A stretch of DNA of 64,000 bases from Enoplolaimus lenunculus (Eukaryota > Nematoda > Enoplea > Enoplida > Thoracostomopsidae), in NCBI GenBank assembly GCA_030248215.1, contig JASANG010002767.1, positions 62,001-126,000 of the forward strand, written 5' to 3'. Positions 53,068 through 63,750 of the stretch are shown in pieces. Every line of letters begins with the position of its first letter. Position 1 is the stretch's first letter. Made by a program: the position numbers and the translations under genes. A model generated the notes under the pieces. That model searched no databases, was not told the DNA's origin, and saw nothing but the letters and a program-made list of their open reading frames with translations.

Positions 53068-55077
53068 TTAATCTGGCGTTGTTGCCAAATAAGGATATGC
53101 TAACACATCAAGGCAATAAGGATCAATTGCGTTGACGACTAAAATCCGTTGATGAACATAAAACGGGGATGCATATATCGGAACGTAGTCGCTTTTGGTT
53201 ATCCATTCTACGAACATTTTGTGAAATACGGATTCGTTCTGACCATACTTTTCGAGTGGTCCATGCATTTCAATCATGATTTGGCAAATTATAGGCATTC
53301 GATGTGTTTCTGTGTCATTAGTGCCAACTACGAGTTCTTTTAGGTGTCGTAGAAAACCTGAGGCACGCGTTTCCGTTTCGATTCGCCCACCGCAACTAAT
53401 TTGTTGACCATTAATACTTATGATTCGGTTCTGCACTCTTGCACTGGAACAGTTAGTCATATACGGCAAAAGTCGATATTCAGATCCTTCAACATCCATT
53501 GACATAAAATGAATTACAGGCCGCTGTACATCGAAGCGAAGGAATTCTTCGAAACTTTTTGTTTTCAACTTATTGTTCGCCTTATAATGTCCGCTGGAAT
53601 CAAAAATGTACAATTTTGTACCCCCAGCCGACGATTCCGCATCGATAGCGAACGGAAAGTACTGTCCGTATTGTAGAAAGACTTCGCCTACTGCAGGCGT
53701 CGGATCTGCGCCAAAAAATTCACACTCAGGATAAGCTGACCGTAAAATGCGTTCAATTTGCGTTTCATTTCCAATGCCAAGCGTTACTGAAACGCAATTG
53801 TTTGTCGATTTTGGATAATTTTGAAGTTTCAAAAACCTTTTTTCGCCCTGATATTTAAAAAAATTAAACTTTTGAAAAATTTTCGCCGAACACAAATTGA
53901 TACGCCTGTCAAGCGAGTTAAATATTTTATGCTGGTGTGTAGCAGCGTAATCAGAGTTACAGTTTCGGAGCTGTTGCAGTGCTTTTATTAAATTGGCGAG
54001 TTTTTGGTTTGAAGCCGGAAAGCCAACGTTGAGCTTTGATGACGGCGCCGACGAATCTTGTTTGCTGCAAAAAGAAATATGTCTTTTGTTAGATTTTAGT
54101 GTGATTACAGGTTAAGCGACTGATGAAAATCGTATACTTCAGCGACCCAAATACGAGGGGGGCTGATGTTTATTCGGCCGCTCAAGAGGATAACCCTTGT
54201 TATTCAGTTACGGACTGTTATTTATTTTTAACGCATCCTCCGTTGGCATTGTAACTATCGGTTGGATTAAACGGTTTTTTGTCTTGTATCCAAAGCTTGA
54301 GCGATAATGCAAGGTTATACTTAGAATGTCCTTTCAAAACTTAAGTACCTTTAAATTTTAGAACGCAACATTATTTGGACCTGGAGTTGATATTAATGCG
54401 CAACAATTAGCGACAATTGACATGTATGGACTACAATTGTGGTTTAGGGATTATATCCACTGAAGGACTCTGATTAGGGATGCGGACTCCTACAGATTAT
54501 GACTCAAAATGGGAACCCCATTTTATTACCCTTCCTCTTATTCGGGTCACTGCAGTATTTGCCATATTCCTTAACCCTTTAAGTATGCGTTAAATTAAAC
54601 GGCATCTTTTGATAGATTAAAAAGCGCAGTTTTGAGTAATTTCAACCGCATTGCATTGTTACTTGCTCTATGTAGATAGAAAACGATCGTTTCTGCATTA
54701 TATATGCATAAACTTTAAGCCAATGGACAGAATTGGGCGTACCAATAGTTATAAGCATATTCCTGTGCCTAAGCCTAAGCCTAAACCGCAGCGTAACAAT
54801 GAGTGTATACCTTAGCCTTAGCAAAAAATAGTCTAAATTTGAAGCTTACTCTATTGCAGTCCATATACCTAATCCTAAGACTACGAAGAAAAATTAGTGT
54901 AAAGTTTAAGCTTTTATAGCAGTTCCACAGAAAAACGTTCTGTCTGTTAATCTTTACAATTGCCAGAGGTTCTTTAACTTACCAACTTGGAGTCATCAAT
55001 TTCCATATCACAAGCACAAATGCGCTAATAGCAAGCAAATAATAAGCTGAATGCCACAATCGATATGTCCGGTACAT
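53068..55077 (-). CDS. type II membrane FkbM-like methyltransferase, paralogue 1
   Basis: Two exons, 55077-54983 and 54064-53068, join as TG|C to 363 codons plus TAA. Residues 1-8 are cytoplasmic-like (MYRTYRLW) and about 10-28 form a signal-anchor helix (SAYYLLAISAFVLVIW), so the enzyme domain should lie in the secretory lumen. The domain has the Rossmann/SAM-binding order of the FkbM (Methyltransf_21) family: CVSVTLGIGNE (strand 1), CEFFGADPTP (strand 2), then PVIHFMSMDVEGSEYRLLPY (strand 4). The family is expanded in nematodes; substrates are mostly unknown, so the methyl acceptor cannot be stated. Start chosen as the ATG before the anchor, matched exactly by paralogue 2. The 918-bp intron holds two DNA elements. 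Confidence 0.8.
54135..54557. mobile_element. TGTAGTGACCCGAATAAG family, in the intron of FkbM paralogue 1
   Basis: Left end TACTTCAGCGACCCAAATACG, right end CCTCTTATTCGGGTCACTGC. Full length (about 420 bp), same layout as 58545-58998. Confidence 0.7.
54718..54965 (-). mobile_element. telomere-repeat MITE, copy 14, in the intron of FkbM paralogue 1
   Basis: Left end AGCCAATGGACAGAATTGGG; right end TCTTTACAATTGCCA. The inner right block (AGTCTAAA...CTCTATTGCAGTCC) occurs twice, suggesting an internal duplication or two fused copies. It stops about 15 bp short of the exon 1 donor. Confidence 0.65.
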
Positions 55078-55425
55078 TAATATTTAAATTCAATCAGCGA
55101 TGCTTAAAAATTTTAAAACATTTTGGCACTGTTTAAAAAGCATAAAACGGCTGATCATTGTTGGTTTGAAAACTGCTGCTATCAATAATTCAGCGACTAT
55201 AGATTCTTGTGATATAAGAGAACGCAAAATTCAGTTTTCTAAACACTGAAAATTTATAGTTGGAATATAAAAAATTCAGCATTTGTTGAAAGCGATATTT
55301 TGTACTGCTATTATTTATTGGAACAAAATTTAAATCAACTCTATTCCGAGTAAATATTTTATATGCTCTACATTATTTCAACTATGACGAAATTTGAATA
55401 CGGTGTACTGTTATACATTGTATTG
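55078..55425. other. upstream of FkbM paralogue 1, nothing recognised
   Basis: AT-rich sequence presumably containing the promoter. No motif assigned. Confidence 0.3.
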
Positions 55426-55587
55426 AACGCCCATACTTTAAAGTGCATCCGCAGGATTCTGCTGGGTTTATAAAAGAGTAGGTTTAGATTCTAGATTACA
55501 TTTTTTGCTTAGGCTTAGGATTAGGCTTAGGCTTGGGCTTAGGAATACGCATAACCTACTGGTACGCCCCTAAAAGTAACATTGACC
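55426..55587 (+). mobile_element. telomere-repeat MITE, copy 15 (third subfamily)
   Basis: Ends AACGCCCATACTTTAAAGTG and TACGCCCCTAAAAGTAACATTGACC. Interior TTAGATTCTAGATTACATTT then TTAGGC units; shares this interior with 56322-56487 but not with the other subfamilies. Confidence 0.65.
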
Positions 55588-55726
55588 GTGTTGAACAAGG
55601 CGTTGTCACTCTAAACCTAAAAAGTAAAGCGTAGCAAACACGCCGAACGAGTGGAGTTTATGGTCGGCATATTTGAATTTGTTTCAAAAATATTTTCGTT
55701 TTATACCATTACTCGTTCACAATCAT

Positions 55727-55980
55727 CACTGTCAATTTCAGTGTGTTGATTTTAACTCAGAATGAGTTGAATCACTCAGTCTGAGTTAGGACTATCAGAA
55801 CTCAGAATTTTGAATTGAAACAATTGGTTGTGAGTTAATAAATCAACTTCCTCGGAGTCAACTCGAACTCAGAGTGTGAATCAATGCGACTCAGAGCGAG
55901 CTAATGTTTTGTGTTTTTAAACTCAGAAACAACTACACTTTCCGTCTGAGTTGATCAATTAACGCATTTGGATTTACTAT
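55727..55980. mobile_element. TCAACTCAG family, nearly complete copy
   Basis: Left end CACTGTCAATTTCAGTGTG, right end AACGCATTTGGATTTACTAT. Inverted orientation relative to 42967-43216. Confidence 0.65.
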
Positions 55981-56321
55981 GATCGAACATATTTTAATGC
56001 TTAACTTGATCCACTTAAACCTTTTCCAAACAGAATTCAAATTTGAAATACATTTGGCTGCATATTCGCTCAAAATAACCATTAAACGTCACATGTGCAA
56101 CGGATGATTTTTAAAGAAAAATTCTTTTTTAAAATGAATTCAAAAGGAATCTTTACTATTAACCTAAAATGAATATAATAACAACATTTCAACAGATACA
56201 CGGCAGTCCAAACGATGAAACTACGCAGAATACCAAAAACCACAGCCTAAAACTCTGGTCATTAAAGTTTGCAAAATTCCAAAACTTTTAGATTTGGTGT
56301 TTCCAATGCTATACAGGACGC
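55981..56321. other. intergenic, nothing recognised
   Basis: No gene or defined repeat. Confidence 0.3.
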
Positions 56322-56487
56322 GGCCCATGTTATTTTAGGGGCGTCCAGGTTTCTGGTGTGTCTATAAAAAGTAGATTTAGATTCTAGATTAAATGTTTTT
56401 GCTTAGGCTTAGGCTTAGGCTTAGGCTTAGGCTTATGATTAGGAATACGCTTAATCTACTGTTACGCCCATTAAAGCAACATTGGCC
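56322..56487 (+). mobile_element. telomere-repeat MITE, copy 16, with perfect 8-bp target duplication
   Basis: Ends GGCCCATGTTATTTTAGGGG and CGCCCATTAAAGCAACATTGGCC. The octamer CAGGACGC is identical on both sides (56314-56321, 56488-56495). Five consecutive TTAGGC units. Confidence 0.9.
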
Positions 56488-56567
56488 CAGGACGCAGTGC
56501 CGTGGGAACGGCCCCTCCCTGATCCTAGCGGGCGGGGTGTGGTGGCTCAGATACTCACAGAACTAGA

Positions 56568-56698
56568 GGCCCATGTATAGAACAGGACCAGAACAGTAGT
56601 ATAAGCATATTGCTAAGCCTAAAAAGCCTAAGGAATATGTTAGTCTAAAGGTTAAACTGACTTTATTAAAGCCCCGTATACATGGGCCGAACTACATA
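56568..56698 (-). mobile_element. telomere-repeat MITE, copy 17 (short)
   Basis: Ends GGCCCATGTATAGAACAGGA and CCCGTATACATGGGCC. Flanking octamers GAACTAGA and GAACTACA differ at one base. Internally deleted. Confidence 0.85.
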
Positions 56699-57549
56699 AA
56701 TCGTAAGTTATCGGGTCAGAATATCCTAAATTCTTAACTGCGAAAGAGTTCTAGTGACGATCTGGATGCTACCTGCCCAAAATACAAATTAATAGGCACG
56801 TCACGGCTTCGACATCGTACATAAAGACGTGTCGGTTTAGAAATCTATTTGACAAAACTTCGAAAAAATTTCTAACTTAACGACTTTGCTTTCAAGCCCT
56901 TTTAGGCCCTCAGTGTTTTGTCTAGATTTCAGTGCTTCGAGTCGCGGTTGTTAGTTTAAGTTTCATGGAAGAACGAACAATTATGCCATACATTGAATTG
57001 AATTATAAAGGATTCTGCGAATACGAATTTTGCTGGCTCTCCGGCATCGCGGCACTTAACGTCCATTACCATTTATGTCGGAATGTCGGGTTTATTAATC
57101 AGTATTTGCCACGTCGTGCACAGGACCAGTATTCAACTGTAATTGAAAAATACCGGAAACGGAACGTAAAAACAATTTCGTTTTCCACCGGAACCCGAAC
57201 GTGAAAAGTAATCGATACGGAAAATTTGTTTTTAGCACAATTGGACTTAGTGAAATATTAAAAACATCATGCGACGTTTTTTCAACATTTGTCATCAAAT
57301 ATGTTACTGTGCAAAGTTACTTCAACTCATTAAAGCGCGTAATACCACAAACTTCAAACTATTAATTCCGCAAAAATTGCAGATTTCACTGGCATCCATG
57401 CATGATTTACAAATGAACGCCGGATTTTTCTAAACAAGTTCAACTGGAACTTTGAAAGTAAAAATTGTCAACACGAAGACTGTGCGGAAATCCAGTCAAA
57501 AAAGCACCGGATATAAAACCAAAACATGTACAGTGAAAAAAGCTTGAAG
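56699..57549. other. intergenic; one weak exon candidate
   Basis: An ATG at 56965 opens MEERTIMPYIELNYKGFCEY...SGIAALNVHYHLCRNVG on the plus strand, which has a gene-like composition. The only nearby donor (CGG|GTTTAT) is poor and the frame runs on into CCGGAAACGGAAC repeat-like sequence of the hAT-like family. Not called as a gene. Confidence 0.25.
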
Positions 57550-57636
57550 CGAAAAAAATTAGCCAAAAACTTAAGCTTCCTCAAATTGCAGTTCCGCGGA
57601 AAAACGGTTCGCCCTTGATCTATACATAATGGGCCC
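57550..57636 (-). mobile_element. telomere-repeat MITE, end fragment
   Basis: Only the right part is recognisable: AAAACTTAAGCTTCCTCAAA, GCAGTTCCGCGGAAAAACGG and TTGATCTATACATAATGGGCC. Confidence 0.6.
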
Positions 57637-58544
57637 AAAGAAGTATTCGCTATTAACACTAATAATACGGAGTATGTGCTTTGATTGCTGGCAGTTTGAA
57701 AATTACAAAACACCAAAAATATCTTTCCGCAAAATTAATGTTTGCAATCAGAAGCAAAATTTGCCATTAATATACACATCAACGAGTACATTTGTTAGGC
57801 AAAAATTCGTAATTCAATCAGGCTCGCCTCAAACGTCTTGGGCGTATCTTAGGTTGTAAAATTAGAGTACTCGGTGCGTTTTGCAGTTAACAACATACAT
57901 TCTGTAAACGAATTACATACGGTTTATGTAAAAAATTAATGATGTCCACGTATACCTTTGGCAAGATAGTATAATGTTTGTATAAAGTACCCTTTAAAAT
58001 CATAAACTTAAATTACAGCTTAACTAAACTTGAATTTGACTTTAAGTAAATCTTAAATGGCTGGACCTACTAACTAATCCAGAATTTTAAAAGTTCAATT
58101 TAATAAATTAAACTTATTTTTGGTTTAAGATATAACAGCTGCTCAGATACTACTTATGCGGTTTTTAGAATTCCTTAAATCAAGATTAGACTAAGAATAT
58201 TCCATAGTTCGAAAGAATTTATACGTAGCCTTCCGGTAAGATTAGTTAATCTAGAAAGTTAGCTTAATACTACTTAATTTCGCTTACGTTTTAAATCGAG
58301 TTAGTTTAAGCTTTTAGAAAGCAGCTGTAAGTATATATTTAACAGAAAATTGCAATATTTCGTAGAACCTGCCGTTGCGAGCGAATACACATTTAAATTA
58401 TACTATGAAAACATAATGTCCTTAGTGGGCCAACTGTAACGTGTCGCCGGTATAGCGTGAAGCACAAAGCCGAGGTCGCTCTCACCGTATGTGGGGAATA
58501 TCTACGGCGCAAAACACACAATTATTAAAATACTGCACATTGTG
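57637..58544. other. intergenic, nothing recognised
   Basis: AT-rich; TTAA-rich tracts near 57990-58320. No gene. Confidence 0.3.
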
Positions 58545-58998
58545 TTCTGTAGTAAGCCGAATAAGAGGGGGGACTCAAATTTATTTGGCCTCTCCCCAGG
58601 GTACCCCCTTGTTGTTCGGTTACGGACTGTTATTTATTTTCAACCAGCTCTCCGCCGTCCTTCCTTACTGCTAGATGCCCGGTATTGCAACTATCCGTTG
58701 AATTAAACGTTTTTCGCCTTGGGTCAATAGCTTGTGCGATAATGCAAGGTTATACCTTGAAATCTTGCTTTTAAAACTTAAGTGCACTTCAAAATTTCGA
58801 ACTTAAGATGATTTGGTCCACTAGTCATGAATGCGCTTCAATTAGGGATAATTGATATTTATGGACTCTAATTAAGGTTTGGGAACTCTATCCGCTTACG
58901 GACTCTTATTAAGGATATAGACTCCTATTGAAAAGGACTCAAAATGGGGACCCCACTCTAATTACCCCTCCACCTCTCTTATTCGGGTCGTTACAGTA
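58545..58998. mobile_element. TGTAGTGACCCGAATAAG family, full-length reference copy
   Basis: Left end TTCTGTAGTAAGCCGAATAAG, right end CTCTTATTCGGGTCGTTACAG. 454 bp. The interior holds a series of GGACTC(C/T)(A/T)ATTA(A/G)GG motifs. No coding capacity. Confidence 0.75.
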
Positions 58999-59008
58999 TT
59001 GTTCGACG

Positions 59009-59213
59009 TACACTGCAAGAAATGGTGAGTTAGATTGACCCTCTTTGAAACAGGCGCTACAGATAACGAAAACACGAGTCATATTCGACTACACCAGAGT
59101 AAAACCGTTGCGACTCAGTGAGTTGAATTTGACTCTGGTGGAGTCGAATTTGACCAGTTTGTGTAGAGCCTATTTCGGTAAGAGTCAATTTGACTCACCA
59201 TTTTTGCAGTGTG
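59009..59213. mobile_element. palindromic GAGTCAAATTGACTC element
   Basis: TA-flanked; left end CACTGCAAGAAATGGTGAGT, right end CACCATTTTTGCAGTGT. Arms meet at about 59115. Ten bases beyond the previous element. Confidence 0.75.
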
Positions 59214-59452
59214 CACGGTTTGCGCAGTATTGCTCGCACTGCGATTAATGCGCTAAAGTTTCATATAAAGTAGCCTAATTATTTTGAAACTATAGTTGAC
59301 CTTTTATGGGGTGTGCCAAAGTATTACACCAAAGCGATGGTTTAAATTATGAGCCATCCATAGGATAAACAATCAGTCTGAATAGTTTTACAACCTCAGT
59401 TTATCATGCAAGCCGCAAACTGATTTATACCAATACTTGTCGCTTGTCAATT

Positions 59453-61328
59453 TTAACTTAGCGTCGTTGTAATCTTAGGAAATGCTAACACATGAAGGCA
59501 ATAAGGATCAATTGCGTTGACGACCAAAATGCGCTGATGGTAATCAAACGGGGATGCATATAACGGAACGTAGTCGCTTTTGGTTATCCATTCTAAGAAC
59601 ATTTTGTGAAATACGGATTCGTTCTGACCATACTTTCCGAGTGGTCCGTGCATTTCAATCATGATTTGGCAAATTATCGGCATTCGATGTGTTTCTGTGT
59701 CGTTAGTGCCAACTACGAGTTCTTTTAGGTGTCGTAGAAAACCTGAGGCACGCGTTTCCGTTTCGATTTGCACACCGCAACTTCTTTGTTGAGCATTAAT
59801 ACTTATGGTTCGGTTCTGCACTCTTGCACTGGAACAGTTAGTCATATACGGCAAAAGTCGATATTCAGATCCTTCAACATCCATTGACATAAAATGAATT
59901 ACAGGCCGCTGTACATCGAAGCGAAGGAATTCTTCGAAACTTTTCGTTTTCAACTTATTGTTTGCCTTATAATATCCGCTGGAATCATAAATGAACAATT
60001 TTGTACCACCAGCCGACGATTCCGCATCGATAGCGAACGGAATGTACTGTCCATATTCTAGAAATACTTGACTTACTGCAGGCGTCGGATCTGCGCCAAA
60101 AAATTCGCACGTCGAATAAAACGACCGCAAAATGCGTTCAGTTCTGATCTCGTTTCCAATCCCAAGCGTCACTGAAACGCAACTGTTTGTTAATTTTGAG
60201 TCATTTTGAAGTTTCAAAAACCGTTTTTCGTTTGTGCTTTTGATAAAATCAAACGCCTTAAAATATTTCGACGCACACGAGTTAATTTCTCGACCGAGAG
60301 TGTGAAATATCGCACGTCGACGCGTAACAAAATCGATGTTACATGTTCGAAGCTGGTGTAAAACTTTGGTTAAATTCGCTCCTTTTTGACGTATTGGTAG
60401 TGAATTTTCGTCAAGTTTTGGTAACCGCAGTATCGATTCATGGTCGCTGCAAGTAAAAAGAAGTACGCTGAACGGGTTGCGCTTCACTGTACTGTATCGG
60501 ACGCCGCAATGTGTCGTCTCACACACGGGCCTGTAGCCAATGGGGCCCAGGGGAGCTCAGCCCCCACCCCTGGAAAAATTACGGCCCCCAAGAAAATTTT
60601 CAATCTTACTTGCATGTCATTGAAAACCTTGAATGTCCTTCCGGAAAAATCTTTTTTGCCACCCCTAGCAAGGTGGGCTAGCTACGGGCCTGCTTACGCA
60701 GCTTTGTGTTGCCAACAAAACTATACCCAAAATGTATTTGGTAGCGTGCTCTTTCGAGCAATGAGTATAGCTCAACCCATAAAATTTTGCACTAGCATGT
60801 CATTGCAGTTATAGAGCATAAAAAGCGTAACCGAATTTGTTACTAATTTACTTGGCGTTTTGTGCCAATCACACGCAGACACGTGGCGTAAAACCAATGG
60901 TGACGCTTGGTGACAACGATGACGTATTTTGTTCTCTGCCAAAAACGTCATATTTAAAATTTCGGTTTGTTGTTGTACAAAATTGCACAACTTTTTTGTC
61001 CGAGGTCTTCTATAGTTCTTTGGCCCGTTCGAAGCGATTATTTTTTTCTAATTTCATAGCCATTTAAATAGCACCGGGTTCAGTTTGTTAACAGCAACAT
61101 GGCTCGAGTCAAACAAATTCGTATACGAGTGGGGGTTGGTTCATACCGGGTGCAATATGTGTTAGAATTGTCGACAGAAATCTGTAGCTGCATAAATAGT
61201 AATTCAAGTTTAGTTAAAATTTTTTCAACTTACCGCTTTGTGATTATCCATATCCAGGTCACAAGTAATAATGCGGTAACAGTCCACATATAATAAAATG
61301 AGCCCGATTGGCGGTATATCCGGCACAT
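59453..61328 (-). CDS. type II membrane FkbM-like methyltransferase, paralogue 2
   Basis: Same structure as paralogue 1: exon 1 61328-61234 (MCRIYRQSGSFYYMW..., anchor TVTALLLVTWIWI), joined as CG|C to exon 2 60446-59453, giving 362 codons plus TAA. Both first exons are 95 nt, so the intron position is conserved. Motifs: CVSVTLGIGNE, CEFFGADPTP, PVIHFMSMDVEGSEYRLLPY. Residues from about the FFGADPTP strand to PYCL near the C-terminus are almost identical to paralogue 1, while the stem (about 30-125) is clearly diverged. The intron (60447-61233) contains a GGGCCTGTAGCC element not found in the intron of paralogue 1. The two genes are in the same orientation, about 4.4 kb apart. Confidence 0.8.
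60526..60692. mobile_element. GGGCC(C/T)GTAGCC family element in the intron of FkbM paralogue 2
   Basis: Ends CGGGCCTGTAGCCAATGG and GGGCTAGCTACGGGCCTG. Flanking octamers CTCACACA and CTTACGCA match at six of eight bases (differences are transitions), again a hAT-like 8-bp pattern. Confidence 0.7.
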
Positions 61329-62148
61329 GATTATTAAACCTTAATCAAGAAGCAACGCAACATCAATTGTAAGCTGAAACATTTTGCTTATATAAAATTA
61401 CGATGCATTTTTGGGATAAAATCCATTGCTTGCTTAATTTAAGAATGTATTCTCTCGTGATAAGAGAATGCAAACTTTGGTTTGGAACACTGTACACAGT
61501 AGGTACTATTTACAATATTAAAATACTATTCAAGCTGGAACACTCCACGTACGTATTTTGGACAGCTTCCCAACTTTTCTTTTCATGTTTTAAAATGTAA
61601 TACAATGACGAGTATATACATATAATAAAGTTGGCAATTTAAACAAATCTTCATTTAAAGAACACACAACATTGTAGTCGTCCTGGTAACCTACAACATT
61701 GATCGTTCATACTTCAGTATATGAACATTTATTTCACGTTCAGTGATTGGTCAACATTTGTTCCTGGAGGCCAAGCTTCATACCTGTATTCGATTTTAAT
61801 TGGTCGCCCGTCAACGTCGTCTAAAACTGAACCAATAAGTATTTTTAGAACATTTTATATCACTGAAATCGTTATAACTTCGCCTAAACAGTGTTGTACC
61901 TTATAATATTGTAGTTTTAAGGGAAATCAAATTTCAGGCTTTTTTGCAGCTTCCTATTTTATGTTATGTTTTAGCAATTACGGCACGTGCGTCACCAATA
62001 AAGGACTCGTGATGTAAAGTCTGTCACTCTGTTTGGGGATATCGATTTTTACTGATTCGGCGGGGCTGTGTATTATGTTCAGGTTTTATATACGAAGATT
62101 AGAGATGACTACAGATGTCTGTAGAACGTGGTCCACGTACCGTTTAAT
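61329..62148. other. upstream of FkbM paralogue 2, no gene seen
   Basis: AT-rich with no assigned motif; the promoter presumably lies near 61330-61450. Confidence 0.3.
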
Positions 62149-62420
62149 TTAAACACCTTCTCGTATTTAGTTGCCTATATGCAACTCAGTGCAGTATATA
62201 TACGGCAAATAATATATATCGCACCGTGTTTAACAATTGCAACCCGTATACATAGTACTAAATCACCACAAGACGTGAGAACCCACTCGGGCTCGAGTGT
62301 CAATCTCCTATAGCTGAGTGGTGATGGTGTACGCCTCCCACTTCAGTCACTGGAGTTCGAATCTTAGCATAAAAGTAGGTCTCAGGGGAAATAGAAAATA
62401 TTCATGTGAGAAAGGGTTAA
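62149..62420 (+). mobile_element. TTAA-flanked piggyBac-like element with tRNA-like core, copy 3
   Basis: TTAA at 62149-62152 and 62417-62420; right end CATGTGAGAAAGGG. The plus-strand core (about 62308-62355) has TAGCTGAGTGGTGATGG and GAGTTCGAATCTT (A- and B-box-like), with CCTCCCAC between. The left arm carries GTTGCCTATATGCAAC. 272 bp, the same length as copy 1 and in the opposite orientation. Confidence 0.75.
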
Positions 62421-62853
62421 AGACCTTCTGGTGATAAAAATGGGCAATATTTATTGATAAATATTTTGGCTGCTGAAAAGAAATCTAAATTTATGTGTAG
62501 AATTAGAAGTTGTTCCAAAATTGAGGTTTTGACAAATTTCGGACGTTTTTAGACCGAACCACTGGAATATGGCACCGGCCATGTTTTTAAATAGATTTAA
62601 AGAAGGCCGTCGTCAAAAAGGAATCAAAACCACCAGCTGTGAAACCTGGTATCGAACAGGTACCGGCTTAAGGTTCGTTGAGCCTATGACAATTCACGGC
62701 TGGTCTCTAAAACTGTTTTGCCTGTTTGAAGTAGCCTCGTAAAGTGAAAATTAGTACGCCAATTTTATGCTTTCTCAAAATATTACAATTGCTTTAACGT
62801 TTTATGTCTTGTTATCATGCCATCAAGTCATGAAAAATAACTATATTGTTAAC
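62421..62853. other. intergenic, nothing recognised
   Basis: No gene or defined repeat. A TATCGAACAGGTACCGG stretch near 62650 looks tRNA-like on the minus strand but cannot be folded. Confidence 0.25.
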
Positions 62854-63062
62854 GGCCCATGTATAGAACAGGGCCGGATCGTTTTCCGGAGGGGCTATAA
62901 TAGAGTCAGTTTAAGCTTTAGACAATTTTTGTTGCTCAGGCTTAAGCTTAGGCGTAAACTTAAGCTTAGGAATAGGCTCATCCATACGCTTAGGCTTAGG
63001 CTTAGGCTTAGGAATAGGAATATGCTTATACTACTGTTTCGGCCCTGTTCTATACATGGGCC
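62854..63062 (+). mobile_element. telomere-repeat MITE, copy 18 (CAGGGCCGG subfamily, well preserved)
   Basis: Ends GGCCCATGTATAGAACAGGG and CCCTGTTCTATACATGGGCC are near-perfect 25-bp inverted repeats. Flanking octamers TTGTTAAC and CTGTTAAT share six of eight bases. Four consecutive TTAGGC units before AATAGGAATATGC. Confidence 0.85.
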
Positions 63063-63553
63063 CTGTTAATTTTCAATAAAATGAGGTTTTTATTTAATCT
63101 GTCAAAGCATTCCATGTACCTTAAATATGGCAAAAAAATGCCTTAAATGAAGCGTACGTTAATGCTTACTCGGTGTCTTTTAAAGGAGGTATTGTTTGCA
63201 TTTAAGGAACAAATTTTCATTGCGAAAAATATAGCAATACCTTGGTTCAACTGCAGTATGAAACGAGATATAGATAGCTCTACGATTGTGTTTTAAGGTG
63301 AACGCTTTTATATTAAAATCCAACCGGCAAATAATACTTGAAGTATGGAGCTTTCCTTTAAATGGAACCGTAAAAATGAAAGTGTCCCTTAACAACTTTA
63401 GTGTAATCTGCGTTAAAAGTAGCTGAAACATTAGCCATTACGTCAAAGTGCAGTGCTTTTGTTTATACTGGATGTAATTAGTAGATTTGAATACATATCG
63501 TGTATTAATGCTAAATATAAAGAAATGTTTAGTAATATGTTCATTTGGTTACT
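63063..63553. other. intergenic, nothing recognised
   Basis: No gene or defined repeat. Confidence 0.3.
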
Positions 63554-63750
63554 GGCCCATACAACGATCATGGGTGGAACGTTTTTCTGCGAGACTGCAA
63601 TAGAGAAAACTGAAGCTTTAGACTATTTTTTACTTAGGCTTAGGCTTACGCTTTCGTATAAGCTATTTCAATACGTATAGGCTTTGGCGTAGGCTTACGT
63701 TTAGGTATACGCTTACAACACTGTTACAGGTTCTGATTTATATATTGGTC
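63554..63750 (+). mobile_element. telomere-repeat MITE, copy 19
   Basis: Left end GGCCCATACAACGATCATGG, right end GGTTCTGATTTATATATTGGTC, both diverged. TTAGGC units are partly mutated to TTACGC and GTAGGC. Confidence 0.7.

Noticed and set aside
57629-57859. 76-codon plus-strand frame MGPKKYSLL...
   Set aside because: Its ATG lies at a decayed MITE end and there is no splice or domain support.
60440-60814. 124-codon plus-strand frame
   Set aside because: Runs through the intron of FkbM paralogue 2 and the GGGCCTGTAGCC element; antisense to a real gene.
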